A program made the translations under genes and the position numbers. This document shows, piece by piece, positions 1 through 11,173 of a stretch of 41,778 nt of DNA (the first letter of the stretch is position 1; the number at the start of each line of letters is the position of its first letter). The notes below the pieces were generated by a model. It was not told the DNA's origin and ran no database searches. It worked only from the letters and a program-made list of their open reading frames with translations. The stretch comes from Massilia cavernae (GTDB lineage: Bacteria; Pseudomonadota; Gammaproteobacteria; Burkholderiales; Burkholderiaceae_D), in NCBI RefSeq assembly GCF_003590855.1, contig NZ_QYUP01000068.1, positions 1 through 41,778 on the forward strand. The letters run 5' to 3'.

Positions 1-1176
1 GTCTTTCTCGAAAAGGAACAGGCGCTGGCGGACGCGCGCCAGCAGCTGCGCGAGATGGAACGCGCGGCGCAGGAAGCGCAGTTCGCCGAGAAGTCACAGC
101 GCAGCAAGATCGAGGAACTGCGCCGCAACATCGCCACCGCCACCCAGCAGGCCTCGCAGGTCGGCGAAAGCATCGAGGTGGGCCAGCAGGAGCTGGAGTC
201 GCTCGAATCGGGCGCCGCCAGCGATGGCCTGCAGGACCTGCTGGACCGCCGCACCAGCCAGGAGCGCGCGCTGGCCGATGCGCGCCATGAACTGGACCAG
301 ATCACCCAGCAATTGCGCCATGCGGAAGACTCGCGCATGCAGGCCGAACGCAGCCTGCAGCCGCAGCGCGACAAGATCACCGAGATGCAACTGAAGGAGC
401 AGGCCGCTCGCCTCAACCAGGAGCAGTTCGCCGAAGCGCTGGCCGCCACCCAGGCCGACGAAGCCGCGCTGTCCGAAAAGCTCCACCCGGACATGAAGCC
501 GTCCTACCTGCAGGGCGAGGTGACTCGCCTGACCAACGCCATCGCGGCGCTGGGCGCGGTCAACCTGGCGGCGCTGGACGAACTGGCGCAGGCCTCCGAA
601 CGCAAGAACTTCCTCGACTCGCAGAACGCCGACCTGGTCGCGGCGATCACCACCCTGGAAGACGCGATCCACAAGATCGATAAGGAGACGCGCGACCTGC
701 TGCAGGACACCTTCGACCGGGTCAACCAGCATTTCTCGGAGCTGTTCCCGATCCTGTTCGGCGGCGGCAACGCCAAGCTGGTGATGACCGGGGACGAAAT
801 CCTCGACTCGGGCGTGCAGGTCATGGCCCAGCCGCCGGGCAAGAAGAACGCCACCATCCACCTGCTGTCGGGCGGCGAAAAAGCGCTGACGGCGACCGCG
901 CTGGTGTTCTCGATGTTCCGCCTGAACCCGGCGCCGTTCTGCCTGCTGGACGAGGTGGACGCGCCGCTGGACGACGCCAACACCGAGCGCTTCTGCCGCA
1001 TGGTCAAGCGCATGTCCGACCATACCCAGTTCCTGTTCATCTCGCACAACAAGATCGCGATGGAGATGGCCCACCAGCTGATCGGCGTGACGATGCAGGA
1101 GCAGGGCGTCTCGCGCATCGTGGCGGTGGACATGGAATCGGTCGGCGCCGAGTTCCCCGAACTGGCTCCCGCATAA
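1..1176 (+). CDS. smc: Chromosome segregation protein SMC, C-terminal part (5' truncated by window)
   Basis: The reading frame is open from base 1, so the gene starts upstream of the window; 391 residues are visible. SMC is the ATPase core of the SMC-ScpAB condensin that compacts and segregates the chromosome. The first ~260 residues are Q/E/A/R-rich heptad sequence typical of the second coiled-coil arm. After it come the ABC signature [14 protein letters not shown] and a Walker B segment [12 protein letters not shown], followed by a D-loop and switch histidine (FLFISHNK), which together make the C-terminal half of the ATPase head. Stop is TAA at 1174-1176. Finding smc directly upstream of zipA and ligA is common in Burkholderiales. 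The Walker A half and the hinge lie outside the window. Confidence 0.96.
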   Translation, partial: VFLEKEQALADARQQLREMERAAQEAQFAEKSQRSKIEELRRNIATATQQASQVGESIEVGQQELESLESGAASDGLQDLLDRRTSQERALADARHELDQITQQLRHAEDSRMQAERSLQPQRDKITEMQLKEQAARLNQEQFAEALAATQADEAALSEKLHPDMKPSYLQGEVTRLTNAIAALGAVNLAALDELAQASERKNFLDSQNADLVAAITTLEDAIHKIDKETRDLLQDTFDRVNQHFSELFPILFGGGNAKLVMTGDEILDSGVQVMAQPPGKKNATIHLLSGGEKALTATALVFSMFRLNPAPFCLLDEVDAPLDDANTERFCRMVKRMSDHTQFLFISHNKIAMEMAHQLIGVTMQEQGVSRIVAVDMESVGAEFPELAPA

Positions 1177-1326
1177 GCCGGCGCCCGGCTGCCGCGGCAT
1201 GGCGCAAGGCCAATGATGTTGGTATCATAATAGTCCTTCTGAAGGTGGCCGCTCCCATGCTTCCTGTGCCGCCATGGCGGGAGCCGGCATGTTACCCTCG
1301 CGGGAAACCCGGAAAAGGACACGCAC

Positions 1327-1397
1327 ATGAACAGAATTTTTTGCACGGCAGATGGCGTTGACGCTGCCGCGAATCTCGCTACAAAGGCACATGCAGC

Positions 1398-1401
<4 letters not shown>
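1327..1401 (+). CDS. Possible 24-residue leader peptide coupled to zipA
   Basis: A small ORF (starts MNRIFCTADGV, ends KAHAA) opens with ATG at 1327, 8-10 bases after an AAAAGGA ribosome-binding-like stretch. It closes with TGA at 1399-1401, which overlaps the zipA ATG at 1398-1400 as ATGA. zipA itself has only a poor AAAGG about 10 bases upstream. The arrangement is typical of translational coupling. It is seen in sequence only; I know of no family for the peptide, and chance ORFs of this size are common in GC-rich DNA. Confidence 0.4.
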
Positions 1402-4579
<3,178 letters not shown>

Positions 4580-4605
4580 CCAAGCGAAGACCAGGACACC
4601 TCTAC

Positions 4606-5499
4606 ATGCAGCGAATCAGAAAAGCAGTCTTTCCAGTTGCTGGCCTTGGCAGCCGCTTCCTCCCCGCCACCAAGGCCCAGCCGAAGGAAATGCTGCCGAT
4701 TGTCGACAAGCCGCTGATCCAGTACGCGGTGGAAGAAGCCGTCGCTGCTGGCATCACCGAGATGATCTTCATCACGGGCCGTAACAAGCGCGCGATCGAG
4801 GACCACTTCGACAAGGCCTACGAGCTGGAAGCGGAACTGGAAGCGGCCGGCAAGGCCGCGCTGCTCGACATGGTGCGCAAGGTCATCCCCAGGAACATCA
4901 CCTGCATCTACATCCGCCAGTCGGAGCCGCTGGGGCTGGGACATGCGGTGCTGTGCGCGCGGCCCGTGGTCGGCGACGAGCCGTTTGCGGTGCTGCTGGC
5001 GGACGATTTCATGGACACCGGCGCCGGCCACATGCCGGTGCTGGCGCAGATGACGGATCTGTACGACTACGAGAAGTGCAGCATCCTGGCGGTGCAGGAC
5101 GTTCCGCGCGAGCACACAAAGCAGTACGGCATCGTCAGCGCGGCGGCCTACCGCCCCGGCGTTGAACTGGTGTCGGGCATTGTCGAAAAGCCGCAGCCTG
5201 ACGTGGCGCCGTCGACACTGGCCGTAGTGGGACGTTACGTCCTGACCGGCCGTATCTTCGAATACCTGGAGAACCTGGGCAGCGGTACGGGCGGCGAAAT
5301 CCAGCTGACCGACGGTATCGCGGCGTTGATGGCGGCCGAGCGAGTGCTGGCCTACCATTATGCCGGGCAGCGGTATGATTGTGGTTCCAAGCTGGGCTAC
5401 CTGAAGGCCATGACCGCGATGGGGCTCAAGCATCCGGAAACCGGTGAAGGCCTGCGCCAGTTCCTGAACGACTTGTACGAAGGGCGGGACGCACAATGA
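4606..5499 (+). CDS. galU: UTP-glucose-1-phosphate uridylyltransferase
   Basis: GalU makes UDP-glucose from UTP and glucose 1-phosphate, which feeds exopolysaccharide, LPS core and trehalose synthesis. The 297-residue length is typical. The N-terminal nucleotide-binding signature [20 protein letters not shown] is at about residues 6-25, followed by [19 protein letters not shown], the [10 protein letters not shown] motif near 105 and the [10 protein letters not shown] motif near 226. The usual [10 protein letters not shown] is [10 protein letters not shown] here, a conservative change. The last four bases (ATGA) overlap the def start, so the two genes are translationally coupled. Confidence 0.96.
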   Translation: MQRIRKAVFPVAGLGSRFLPATKAQPKEMLPIVDKPLIQYAVEEAVAAGITEMIFITGRNKRAIEDHFDKAYELEAELEAAGKAALLDMVRKVIPRNITCIYIRQSEPLGLGHAVLCARPVVGDEPFAVLLADDFMDTGAGHMPVLAQMTDLYDYEKCSILAVQDVPREHTKQYGIVSAAAYRPGVELVSGIVEKPQPDVAPSTLAVVGRYVLTGRIFEYLENLGSGTGGEIQLTDGIAALMAAERVLAYHYAGQRYDCGSKLGYLKAMTAMGLKHPETGEGLRQFLNDLYEGRDAQ

Positions 5500-6032
5500 C
5501 AGTCCGTGACATCCTCAAGATGGGCGATCCGCGCCTGTTGCGCGTGGCCGAGCCGGTACGCGAGTTCGACACGCCGGAAATGCGGGCGCTGGTCGCCGAC
5601 ATGTTCGACACCATGCACGCGGCGAACGGCGCGGGTCTGGCGGCGCCGCAGATCGGCGTCAACCTGCAGCTGGTGATCTACGGCTTCAAGCAGAACGTGC
5701 GCTATCCCGATGCGCCGCAAGTTCCTGAGACGGTGCTGATCAACCCCGTGCTCACGCCGCTGTCGGACGAGAAGGACCATGCCTTCGAAGGCTGCCTGTC
5801 GGTGCCCGGCCTGCGTGGCCTGGTGCCGCGCTTCAGCAAGCTGCGCTACGAAGGTGTCGACCAGTTCGGCAACCCGATCAACCGCGACGTCGATGGTTTC
5901 CATGCGCGCGTGGTGCAGCACGAGGTCGATCACCTGATGGGGATCTTGTACCCGATGCGAATCGAGGATTTCTCGCAGTTCGGCTATACCGAAGTGATGT
6001 TCCCCGAGCTTGACCCAAACCACGATGACTGA
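5496..6032 (+). CDS. def: Peptide deformylase
   Basis: Deformylase removes the formyl group from nascent protein N-termini. All three motifs of the 178-residue protein are intact: [10 protein letters not shown] (residues 45-54), EGCLSVPG with metal ligand Cys100, and QHEVDHLMG with His142, catalytic Glu143 and His146. The gene overlaps galU by ATGA rather than sitting beside fmt, which suggests a second def copy elsewhere paired with fmt; many Burkholderiales carry two or more. It ends 3 bases before the next ORF, so that gene is probably co-translated. Confidence 0.96.
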   Translation: MTVRDILKMGDPRLLRVAEPVREFDTPEMRALVADMFDTMHAANGAGLAAPQIGVNLQLVIYGFKQNVRYPDAPQVPETVLINPVLTPLSDEKDHAFEGCLSVPGLRGLVPRFSKLRYEGVDQFGNPINRDVDGFHARVVQHEVDHLMGILYPMRIEDFSQFGYTEVMFPELDPNHDD

Positions 6033-6035
6033 CGC

Positions 6036-6506
6036 ATGAAGAAAATGACCGCCATTGCGATGGCACTGATGCTGAGCGGCCTGGCCCAGGCACAAGACGG
6101 AGCGGCAGGCGGCAGCAATGAGCTATGGCTTTCGACGGGCTTTGCAACCTACCACTTCGATAGCAAGAAGAACCTCAACGACAGCAATCCCGGCGTCGGG
6201 ATCGAGTATCACATCAATGACGAGATGGCGGTGACGGCTGGCCGGTTCTATAACAGCGACCGGCAGCACTCAAGGTACGCCGGGCTGTTCTACCAGCCGT
6301 GGACTGTCGGTGGCGTCAAGCTTGGCGCTGTTTTGGCGGCCTTCGATGGGTACCCGTACATGCGCGGCGGTGGCTGGTTTCCGGCGCTGATACCCGCGGC
6401 GACCTGGGAATATGGCCGGTTCGGTGCGAACCTTGCCGTCATCCCGACGTACAAGGAACGCTTGCACGGCGGGATTTCGCTGCAGCTGAACTTCAAGATG
6501 TTCTGA
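6036..6506 (+). CDS. Exported small protein, probable outer-membrane beta-barrel (PagP-like shape), function unknown
   Basis: The 156-residue protein has a clear signal peptide (MKKMTAIAMALMLSGLAQA, cleavage near residue 19-20). The mature part of ~136 residues alternates polar and apolar residues with many Tyr/Trp/Phe/Gly: ELWLSTGFATYHF, GVGIEYHINDEMAVTAGRFYNS, YAGLFYQPW, GGISLQLNFKMF. It ends in Phe, as outer-membrane barrels do. Size and layout would suit an eight-strand barrel such as PagP, but I do not see enough to claim lipid A palmitoyltransferase activity. It starts 3 bases after def. The region after it is non-coding, so it is the last gene of the smc-to-def block. Confidence 0.75.
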   Translation: MKKMTAIAMALMLSGLAQAQDGAAGGSNELWLSTGFATYHFDSKKNLNDSNPGVGIEYHINDEMAVTAGRFYNSDRQHSRYAGLFYQPWTVGGVKLGAVLAAFDGYPYMRGGGWFPALIPAATWEYGRFGANLAVIPTYKERLHGGISLQLNFKMF

Positions 6507-6558
6507 GGCAGCGGGCTATCGGTGGCGCGCATCCGCCGAACCCCCGCCAAAAATCCAA

Positions 6559-6612
6559 TTACCCCAAGTTCTTCTTGAAGAACTCGTACGTGCGCCTGTT
6601 CGCCTGGTCGGC
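6559..6612 (-). pseudogene. Remnant of a dienelactone hydrolase 3' end
   Basis: Read on the minus strand this encodes ADQANRRTYEFFKKNLG followed by TAA, matching the last residues of the intact dienelactone hydrolase at 8851-9546 (AELANKRTYEFFKKNLG). At DNA level 6563-6612 matches 8855-8904 at 41 of 50 bases, same orientation. Upstream of this the similarity is lost, so only the tail survives. It may be the relic of a second copy or of an ancestral tandem pair; the divergence argues against a very recent duplication. Confidence 0.7.
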
Positions 6613-6844
6613 GGCCAGGGCGGGGCACGACGTTTTTACAACATCGCACCTCAGATTTTGGCTTGACCGGAGGAGAAAGTGAGATCGGGCTTCTTGCTGG
6701 TTCGGTTGCGCAATTGTGCGGCTTTTGCAGTCTTTGGCGGTCATCCTGCAAAATCCTGGTTGTCAGCGGTGGCGGAGGCCGAACCGGGGGCGAATTTCCA
6801 GCACCGAAAAATATCTGGAAAACATTGGAATTTCATAACTTTTG

Positions 6845-6873
6845 TTGACTTTATTTTATTGCTCCAATAGCAT
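6845..6873 (+). promoter_or_regulatory. Putative sigma-70 promoter of the S8 protease gene
   Basis: TTGACT (6845-6850) and TAGCAT (6868-6873) are separated by 17 bases inside an AT-rich patch. The predicted start near 6880 would leave a leader of about 83 bases before the ATG at 6963. Confidence 0.45.
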
Positions 6874-6962
6874 CAACTGCGCGTATTGATGACCCGACCA
6901 TCCCCCGGGCCATAGGTTCGCGACCCGCGACGCCATATCAATTACAAATTGGAACGAGACAA

Positions 6963-8594
6963 ATGAAGACAAATATCCACAAGGTATCCACCCCGCGCAA
7001 TGTCGCACTTATCTGCGCACTCGCAGCCGCAGGCATCATGGCAGCCGGCAGCGCCAGCGCAGCGCCTTCCCCGCGTTTTATCGTCGGCTTCAAGGCCGGC
7101 GCCGCCGATAAAGCGAACGCTGCGGTGATTCGTGAGCGCGGCAACGTCAAACGCAAGATTGGCGGCATGAATGCAATGTCGGTCGAACTGAGCGCCGCCG
7201 CAGCAGAGGCCCTGCGCACGGACCCGAACATCGCCTATGTAGAAGCGGATGCAGTGCGCTTCATTCCTGAAATGGAAATGCAGGTTGCCGCGGCAGGCGA
7301 CGGCGGCATCGACATGAGCCCGGCGGCGAACCCTTCCTCGGGTAAAGAGTATTTCCTCGGTCAGCGCGTCCCCTACGGCATCAGCATGGTCCAGGCCGAC
7401 CAGCTGCCGAATGGCGCATCGCGTTCCGGCAACCGCACGATCTGTATCATCGACTCGGGCTATGACCGCGCACACGAAGACCTGAACAATAACGGCACCG
7501 TTACCGGTGAATACGATTCGGGCACTGGCTGGTGGAATACCGATGAGAACAGCCACGGCACGCACGTCGCCGGTACCATCGCTGCGCAGAACAACAACGG
7601 CGTCGGCGTGGTTGGCGTCCTCCCTGCCAGTCAGTTGAGACTGCATATCGTGAAGGTGTTCGGCGCCGCCGGCTGGGCTTATTCGTCGGAACTTGCAGAC
7701 GCCGCCAACAAGTGCGCCGCGGCTGGCGCGAACATCATCAGCATGTCGCTGAGTGGCCCTGCGCCAAGCATGACGGAACAGGCAGCCTTCGACGCGCTGG
7801 CGGCCAAAGGTATCCTGTCGATCGCCGCGGCAAGCAATGCAGGTACGCCGGCAATGCGCTGGCCGGCAGGCTATGCGAGCGTGGTGTCGGTCGGCGCGCT
7901 CGACAGCAACAAGCAGTGGGCGACCTTCTCGAACTACAACGCGAAGGTGGAGCTGTCCGCGCCGGGCGTGAACGTCCTGTCGACCGTGCCGATGAACACG
8001 GCAACCGCGTCCGAACTCAAGGTCGGCGCGACTACCTACGCCCCTGGCCCGATGACGTTCTCCGCGCGCGCAACCCGCACCGCACCGCTGGCGGACTTTG
8101 GCCTGGGCACCTCGGTTAACGCGGCAGTCGCGGGCAAGGTCTGCCTGATCGAGCGCGGCGCCATTTCGTTCGGTGCCAAGGTGGCGAACTGCGAGGCCAG
8201 CGGTGGTGTTGGCGCAATCGTGTACAACAGCCTGGGCGGCGGCAGCTTTGCCGGTACGCTGGGCGCGCCCGGCTCGACGATCCCGTCGATGACCGCATCG
8301 GCAGCGGAAGGCGCGGCGATGAAGGCGCAACTGGGCCAGAGCGCGACGCTAACCGTGCGGGGCGATCATTATGCCGGGTTCAACGGAACCTCGATGGCAA
8401 CGCCACACGTCGCCGCTGTAGCGGGACTGGTCTGGAGCTACTTCCCAATGTGCAGCGCGGATCAAATCCGCACCGCACTTGGCGCGACGGCTGAAGATCT
8501 GGGCACCCCAGGGCGTGACGTCAAGTACGGTTTTGGCCTGGTACGCGCCAAGGCAGCGTATGACTACCTGGCTGCCAACCACTGCAAGAACTGA
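6963..8594 (+). CDS. Secreted S8 (subtilisin-like) serine protease with I9 propeptide and PA insert
   Basis: A 543-residue extracellular protease precursor. Signal peptide about 1-34 (ends SASA), I9-type inhibitory propeptide about 37-100 (RFIVGFKAG ... IAYVEADAVRF), then the subtilisin catalytic domain. The triad is Asp164 (CIIDSGYD), His198 (NSHGTHVAGT) and Ser477 (FNGTSMATPHVA), with oxyanion Asn292 (AAASNAG). About residues 345-465 form a protease-associated (PA) insert between Asn292 and Ser477 (KVCLIERGAISFG ... GAIVYNS), as in many larger subtilases. No C-terminal pre-peptidase or anchor domain is visible, so the product should be released. It stands alone between its own promoter and a strong terminator. 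The gene is bracketed by two dienelactone-hydrolase 3' ends, suggesting a separate insertion history. Confidence 0.93.
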   Translation: MKTNIHKVSTPRNVALICALAAAGIMAAGSASAAPSPRFIVGFKAGAADKANAAVIRERGNVKRKIGGMNAMSVELSAAAAEALRTDPNIAYVEADAVRFIPEMEMQVAAAGDGGIDMSPAANPSSGKEYFLGQRVPYGISMVQADQLPNGASRSGNRTICIIDSGYDRAHEDLNNNGTVTGEYDSGTGWWNTDENSHGTHVAGTIAAQNNNGVGVVGVLPASQLRLHIVKVFGAAGWAYSSELADAANKCAAAGANIISMSLSGPAPSMTEQAAFDALAAKGILSIAAASNAGTPAMRWPAGYASVVSVGALDSNKQWATFSNYNAKVELSAPGVNVLSTVPMNTATASELKVGATTYAPGPMTFSARATRTAPLADFGLGTSVNAAVAGKVCLIERGAISFGAKVANCEASGGVGAIVYNSLGGGSFAGTLGAPGSTIPSMTASAAEGAAMKAQLGQSATLTVRGDHYAGFNGTSMATPHVAAVAGLVWSYFPMCSADQIRTALGATAEDLGTPGRDVKYGFGLVRAKAAYDYLAANHCKN

Positions 8595-8612
8595 TTCGGC
8601 ACCTGTCTGAGT

Positions 8613-8649
8613 CAATGAAAAAGGACGCCGCGGCGTCCTTTTTTCATTG
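8613..8649 (+). terminator. Intrinsic terminator after the S8 protease
   Basis: A near-perfect inverted repeat (CAATGAAAAAGGACGCCG and its complement) closes at a CG/CG centre with an internal run of six T. The A-rich left arm and T-rich right arm make it usable in both directions. Confidence 0.85.
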
Positions 8650-8710
8650 CACGTGCCGCGTCAGCCGGCGCTGATTCCGGCCTGAGGCAGTGGGCTGGCG
8701 GGGGCGTTCG

Positions 8711-8822
8711 TCGGATGCTATCGCCCTGGGAGCATCCGCTTGCAAGCGGATGCCGTTTCGCAGGCGAATCGCATGCGATTCGAAACCGTGCTTCACCGCG
8801 CGGTGCGCTTATCCGACCTACG
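8711..8822. repeat. Dispersed palindromic repeat, copy 1
   Basis: The core holds two perfect palindromes: 22 bp at 8732-8753 (GCATCCGCTTGC...) and 18 bp at 8765-8782 (CGAATCGCATGC...), 11 bases apart. Bases 8729-8787 match 17185-17243 at 58 of 59 positions. The right end, GCGCTTATCCGACCTACG, resembles the outer arms of the inverted repeat at 20720-20815. It is REP-like in form. Spurious ORFs run through it. Confidence 0.85.
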
Positions 8823-8850
8823 TCCTGCCTTGAGCCGCCATTGCACCCAC

Positions 8851-9546
8851 TTAGCCCAGGTTCTTCTTGAAGAATTCGTAGGTCCGCTTGTTAGCCAACT
8901 CGGCCGCTTCCCGGTTGTAATGGACCCCCTTGTGCCGCGCGAACGCGTGGTTCTGGCCCGGATACGTCAACACCTGCACGTTCTCCTTGCCTTCTGCCGC
9001 CTCGACGATCTTCTCGCGCGACGGCGCCGGAATGTATTCGTCCGCTTCTCCCAGGTGCATCATGAGCGGGCATGTAACGGACTTGAATTCGTCCACGAAC
9101 TGGTCGGTCCGCCCGCCGTAATAGGCCACCGCCGCATCCGGATCCTTGCGCGCAGCGGTCAGGAAGGTCATCAAGCCACCCAGGCAAAAGCCCATCACGC
9201 CGACCTTGCCGTTCGCGCCAGCATACCCGCGCGCTACCTTCAGGGCCGCGCCGATATCATCGACGCCCTTGTCGACGTCGAACTTCTGGTAGAACGCCAC
9301 CGCCTTCTTCCACTCCGCTTCGCTCTGGTCGGTCAGGTCGACGCCCGGCTGCATGCGCCAGAACAGGTCAGGGCAGATCGCGATGAAGCCTTGCTTCGCC
9401 AGCTCGTCGCAAGTCGCGCGCAAGTCGGCATTGATGCCGAAGATCTCCTGGATCACGACGATGGCCGGAGCCGAAGCTGCCGCTGGCTTCGCCACGTAGG
9501 CGCCGAAACTGCCGTCGGGGGTGTCGATGGTGATGTGTTCGTTCAT
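8851..9546 (-). CDS. Dienelactone hydrolase family protein
   Basis: A 231-residue cytosolic alpha/beta hydrolase of the DLH family, which hydrolyses dienelactones or related esters; the substrate here is unknown. The triad is Cys121 in GFCLGG, Asp169 in EADEYIP and His200 in GQNHAF, with Glu34 (QEIFG) that activates the cysteine in this family. I chose the ATG at 9546 (MNEHITIDTP) because GGAG lies 7 bases upstream; the open frame can be extended four codons to a TTG, but that would bury the GGAG. No chlorocatechol or other ring-cleavage gene is nearby, so a role in aromatic degradation is not supported by context. Its 3' end has a decayed twin at 6559-6612. Confidence 0.92.
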   Translation of the reverse strand: MNEHITIDTPDGSFGAYVAKPAAASAPAIVVIQEIFGINADLRATCDELAKQGFIAICPDLFWRMQPGVDLTDQSEAEWKKAVAFYQKFDVDKGVDDIGAALKVARGYAGANGKVGVMGFCLGGLMTFLTAARKDPDAAVAYYGGRTDQFVDEFKSVTCPLMMHLGEADEYIPAPSREKIVEAAEGKENVQVLTYPGQNHAFARHKGVHYNREAAELANKRTYEFFKKNLG

Positions 9547-9616
9547 TGCTGTCTCCAAATCGGATGAGTTGAGGGGCGCTTGCTATTTTGGCATACCCGG
9601 CGCGGGGGCGGCGCTT

Positions 9617-10318
9617 TTACGTAGGCGGTTTGAGCGTACGCAGCCTTCGTGCCCTGATCCAGTCCATGACTTTCTTTCCCGCCAGAGGAACGACGGCGAG
9701 CAGCGCGAGGGAGGCAAGCACGGCCGGGGATACAAGGTCCGACATCGCCTCGATCCGGCCAAGCTGGGTCCCCGCATTCACAAAGGCCAGGGTGATGGGC
9801 AGCATGCCCAGTTGGCTGACCCAGTAATAGGTCCAGGTGCGCATGGCGGTCAGTCCCATCAGCAGGTTCACGAGGATAAAGGGAAACATCGGACCCAGGC
9901 GCAGCGTGAGCAGGTAATACGCGCCGTCACTGGCGACGCCGGCATCGACTGCGGCCAGCCCTTTCCCGAAACGTTTACGCACCCAGTCGCGCAGCAGGTG
10001 GCGCGAAGCAAGGAAGGCAAGCGTCGCCCCGATCGTCGTCGCAAACGAAACGATCAGGGTGCCGAGGAACAGCCCGAACATTGCGCCGCCGGCGAGTATC
10101 ACGATGGTCGCACCGGGCACCGAAAGTGCCGCGACCGCGACGCAAATCGCAAAGTAGATAACGATCGCCTGGCCTGGATGGGCGGCGTAGTAGGCCTGGA
10201 ACGACTGCTGGCGCGCGTTCAGGGATTCAAGCGTGAGATACGGCCACAGCCCAAAAACGAACAAGGCAAGGGCCGCCGCCGCTATCAATGCCAGGGCGAT
10301 CAGCCGAAACTTGGTCAT
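9617..10318 (-). CDS. TVP38/TMEM64 (VTT domain) family membrane protein
   Basis: An inner-membrane protein of 233 residues from the ATG at 10318 (MTKFRLIALALIAAAALAL); a TTG nine codons upstream is possible but less likely. It has about five or six hydrophobic segments. The central VTT/SNARE-associated region includes LSVPGATIVILAGGAMFG and the amphipathic stretch LRLGPMFPFILVNLLMGLT, which are hallmarks of the TVP38/DedA superfamily. Bacterial members have been linked to membrane homeostasis and lipid transport; the exact role here is unknown. It lies 70 bases downstream of the dienelactone hydrolase in the same direction... as transcribed, it precedes that gene on the minus strand, so the two may share a transcript. 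Confidence 0.87.
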   Translation of the reverse strand: MTKFRLIALALIAAAALALFVFGLWPYLTLESLNARQQSFQAYYAAHPGQAIVIYFAICVAVAALSVPGATIVILAGGAMFGLFLGTLIVSFATTIGATLAFLASRHLLRDWVRKRFGKGLAAVDAGVASDGAYYLLTLRLGPMFPFILVNLLMGLTAMRTWTYYWVSQLGMLPITLAFVNAGTQLGRIEAMSDLVSPAVLASLALLAVVPLAGKKVMDWIRARRLRTLKPPT

Positions 10319-10491
10319 GCCGGCGCCGGAAGTTGAGAGTTTCAATCAATGGCGACAGCTTACCCTGACGCGCCGAGGCCCGGCGCGTGAATTGGAAGAC
10401 ATGAACTGAATCGCCAGGGCTGCCATGCGCGAGAGCATTTAATCATGCTTTGTGGCACCAAAGGACAATATCCATCCCGGCTGTCTCACGA

Positions 10492-10498
10492 TAAAGTT
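10492..10498 (+). promoter_or_regulatory. Possible sigma-28 -35 element before the truncated chemoreceptor
   Basis: TAAAGTT matches the flagellar sigma-28 -35 consensus, which often drives chemoreceptor genes. The expected GCCGATAA -10 about 11 bases on is poor (GATCGGAA). Suggestive only. Confidence 0.2.
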
Positions 10499-10563
10499 GT
10501 GTCACGAGATGATCGGAAAGCAAACATGAGCGACAACGCTGTCGTACGCCCTTGGAGAACCAA

Positions 10564-11160
10564 ATGTTGAAGAACGTAATGATTAGAACGCGGCTGGTGG
10601 TTATTGTCGCCTTCCTGCTGCTTGCGGCCGTGCTGATCGGCGTAGGAGGATTGCTCGGCCTAAACTCGGTCAATGCCTCGCTGAAAACGGTCTATGAAGA
10701 CCGCCTGCTGGCCGTCGGCCAGCTCGACCGCGTGGTACGCCTCGCGAACCGGCATCAGCTGGTCCTGGCAAAGGCCCCGACCGGGGACCCGTCATCGTTC
10801 GGAAATCGGATGGATGGCATCGAAAAAGACATGGCGGACGCAGACGTGGTTTGGACGGCGTACCGGGACACCTATATGACCCCGGAGGAGAAACAGATCG
10901 TTGCTGATACGCACGACAATCGCACCCGCTTTCTTGCCGAGGGCGTCAAGCCGGCGATCGCCGCGCTGCGCACGTCCGATGTCGCTCAGGCAACCAGTAT
11001 CGTGCACGGGGCACGCGATGCGGCGGAAGCGCTCGCGTACTACGCCGCCATTTCCCCAGCCCTGCGACTATCCTTCCACGACAAGCTTGTGCGCCCGCAG
11101 CGCGGGGGACTTCGCCGGATGTGCAGAACATGCACATCCCGGTGCCTTAGTCAGTATTAA
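10564..11160 (+). pseudogene. Truncated methyl-accepting chemotaxis protein (sensor part only)
   Basis: From the ATG at 10564 (GGAG upstream) the ORF gives about 198 residues: a membrane helix (VVIVAFLLLAAVLIGVGGLLGL) and a four-helix-bundle MCP ligand-binding region (NASLKTVYEDRLLAVGQLDRV ... EEKQIVADTHDNRTRF ... AQATSIVHGARDAAEAL). After about base 11060 the sequence turns into Arg/Cys-rich non-family residues and stops. The second membrane helix, HAMP and the methyl-accepting signalling domain are absent; a full receptor is about 540 residues. The next gene's stop is 13 bases away on the other strand, so the missing 1 kb was lost, perhaps when the M28 region joined here. It is unlikely to signal. 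Confidence 0.8.
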
Positions 11161-11173
11161 GCACCGCCATGGA

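Larger units (their letters stand above)
6507..6962. other. 456-base intergenic region upstream of the S8 protease
   Basis: No intact gene is seen. The left part holds a decayed 3' fragment of a dienelactone hydrolase gene on the minus strand (6559-6612). The right part, from about 6780, is noticeably AT-rich for this genome and contains a sigma-70-like promoter (6845-6873) for the protease. Between them I see no recognisable structure. Confidence 0.6.

Noticed and set aside
8740..9567. Long plus-strand ORF opposite the dienelactone hydrolase
   Set aside because: It begins inside the palindromic repeat and is antisense to a gene with a full catalytic triad; residues are Arg/His/Val-rich shadow sequence.
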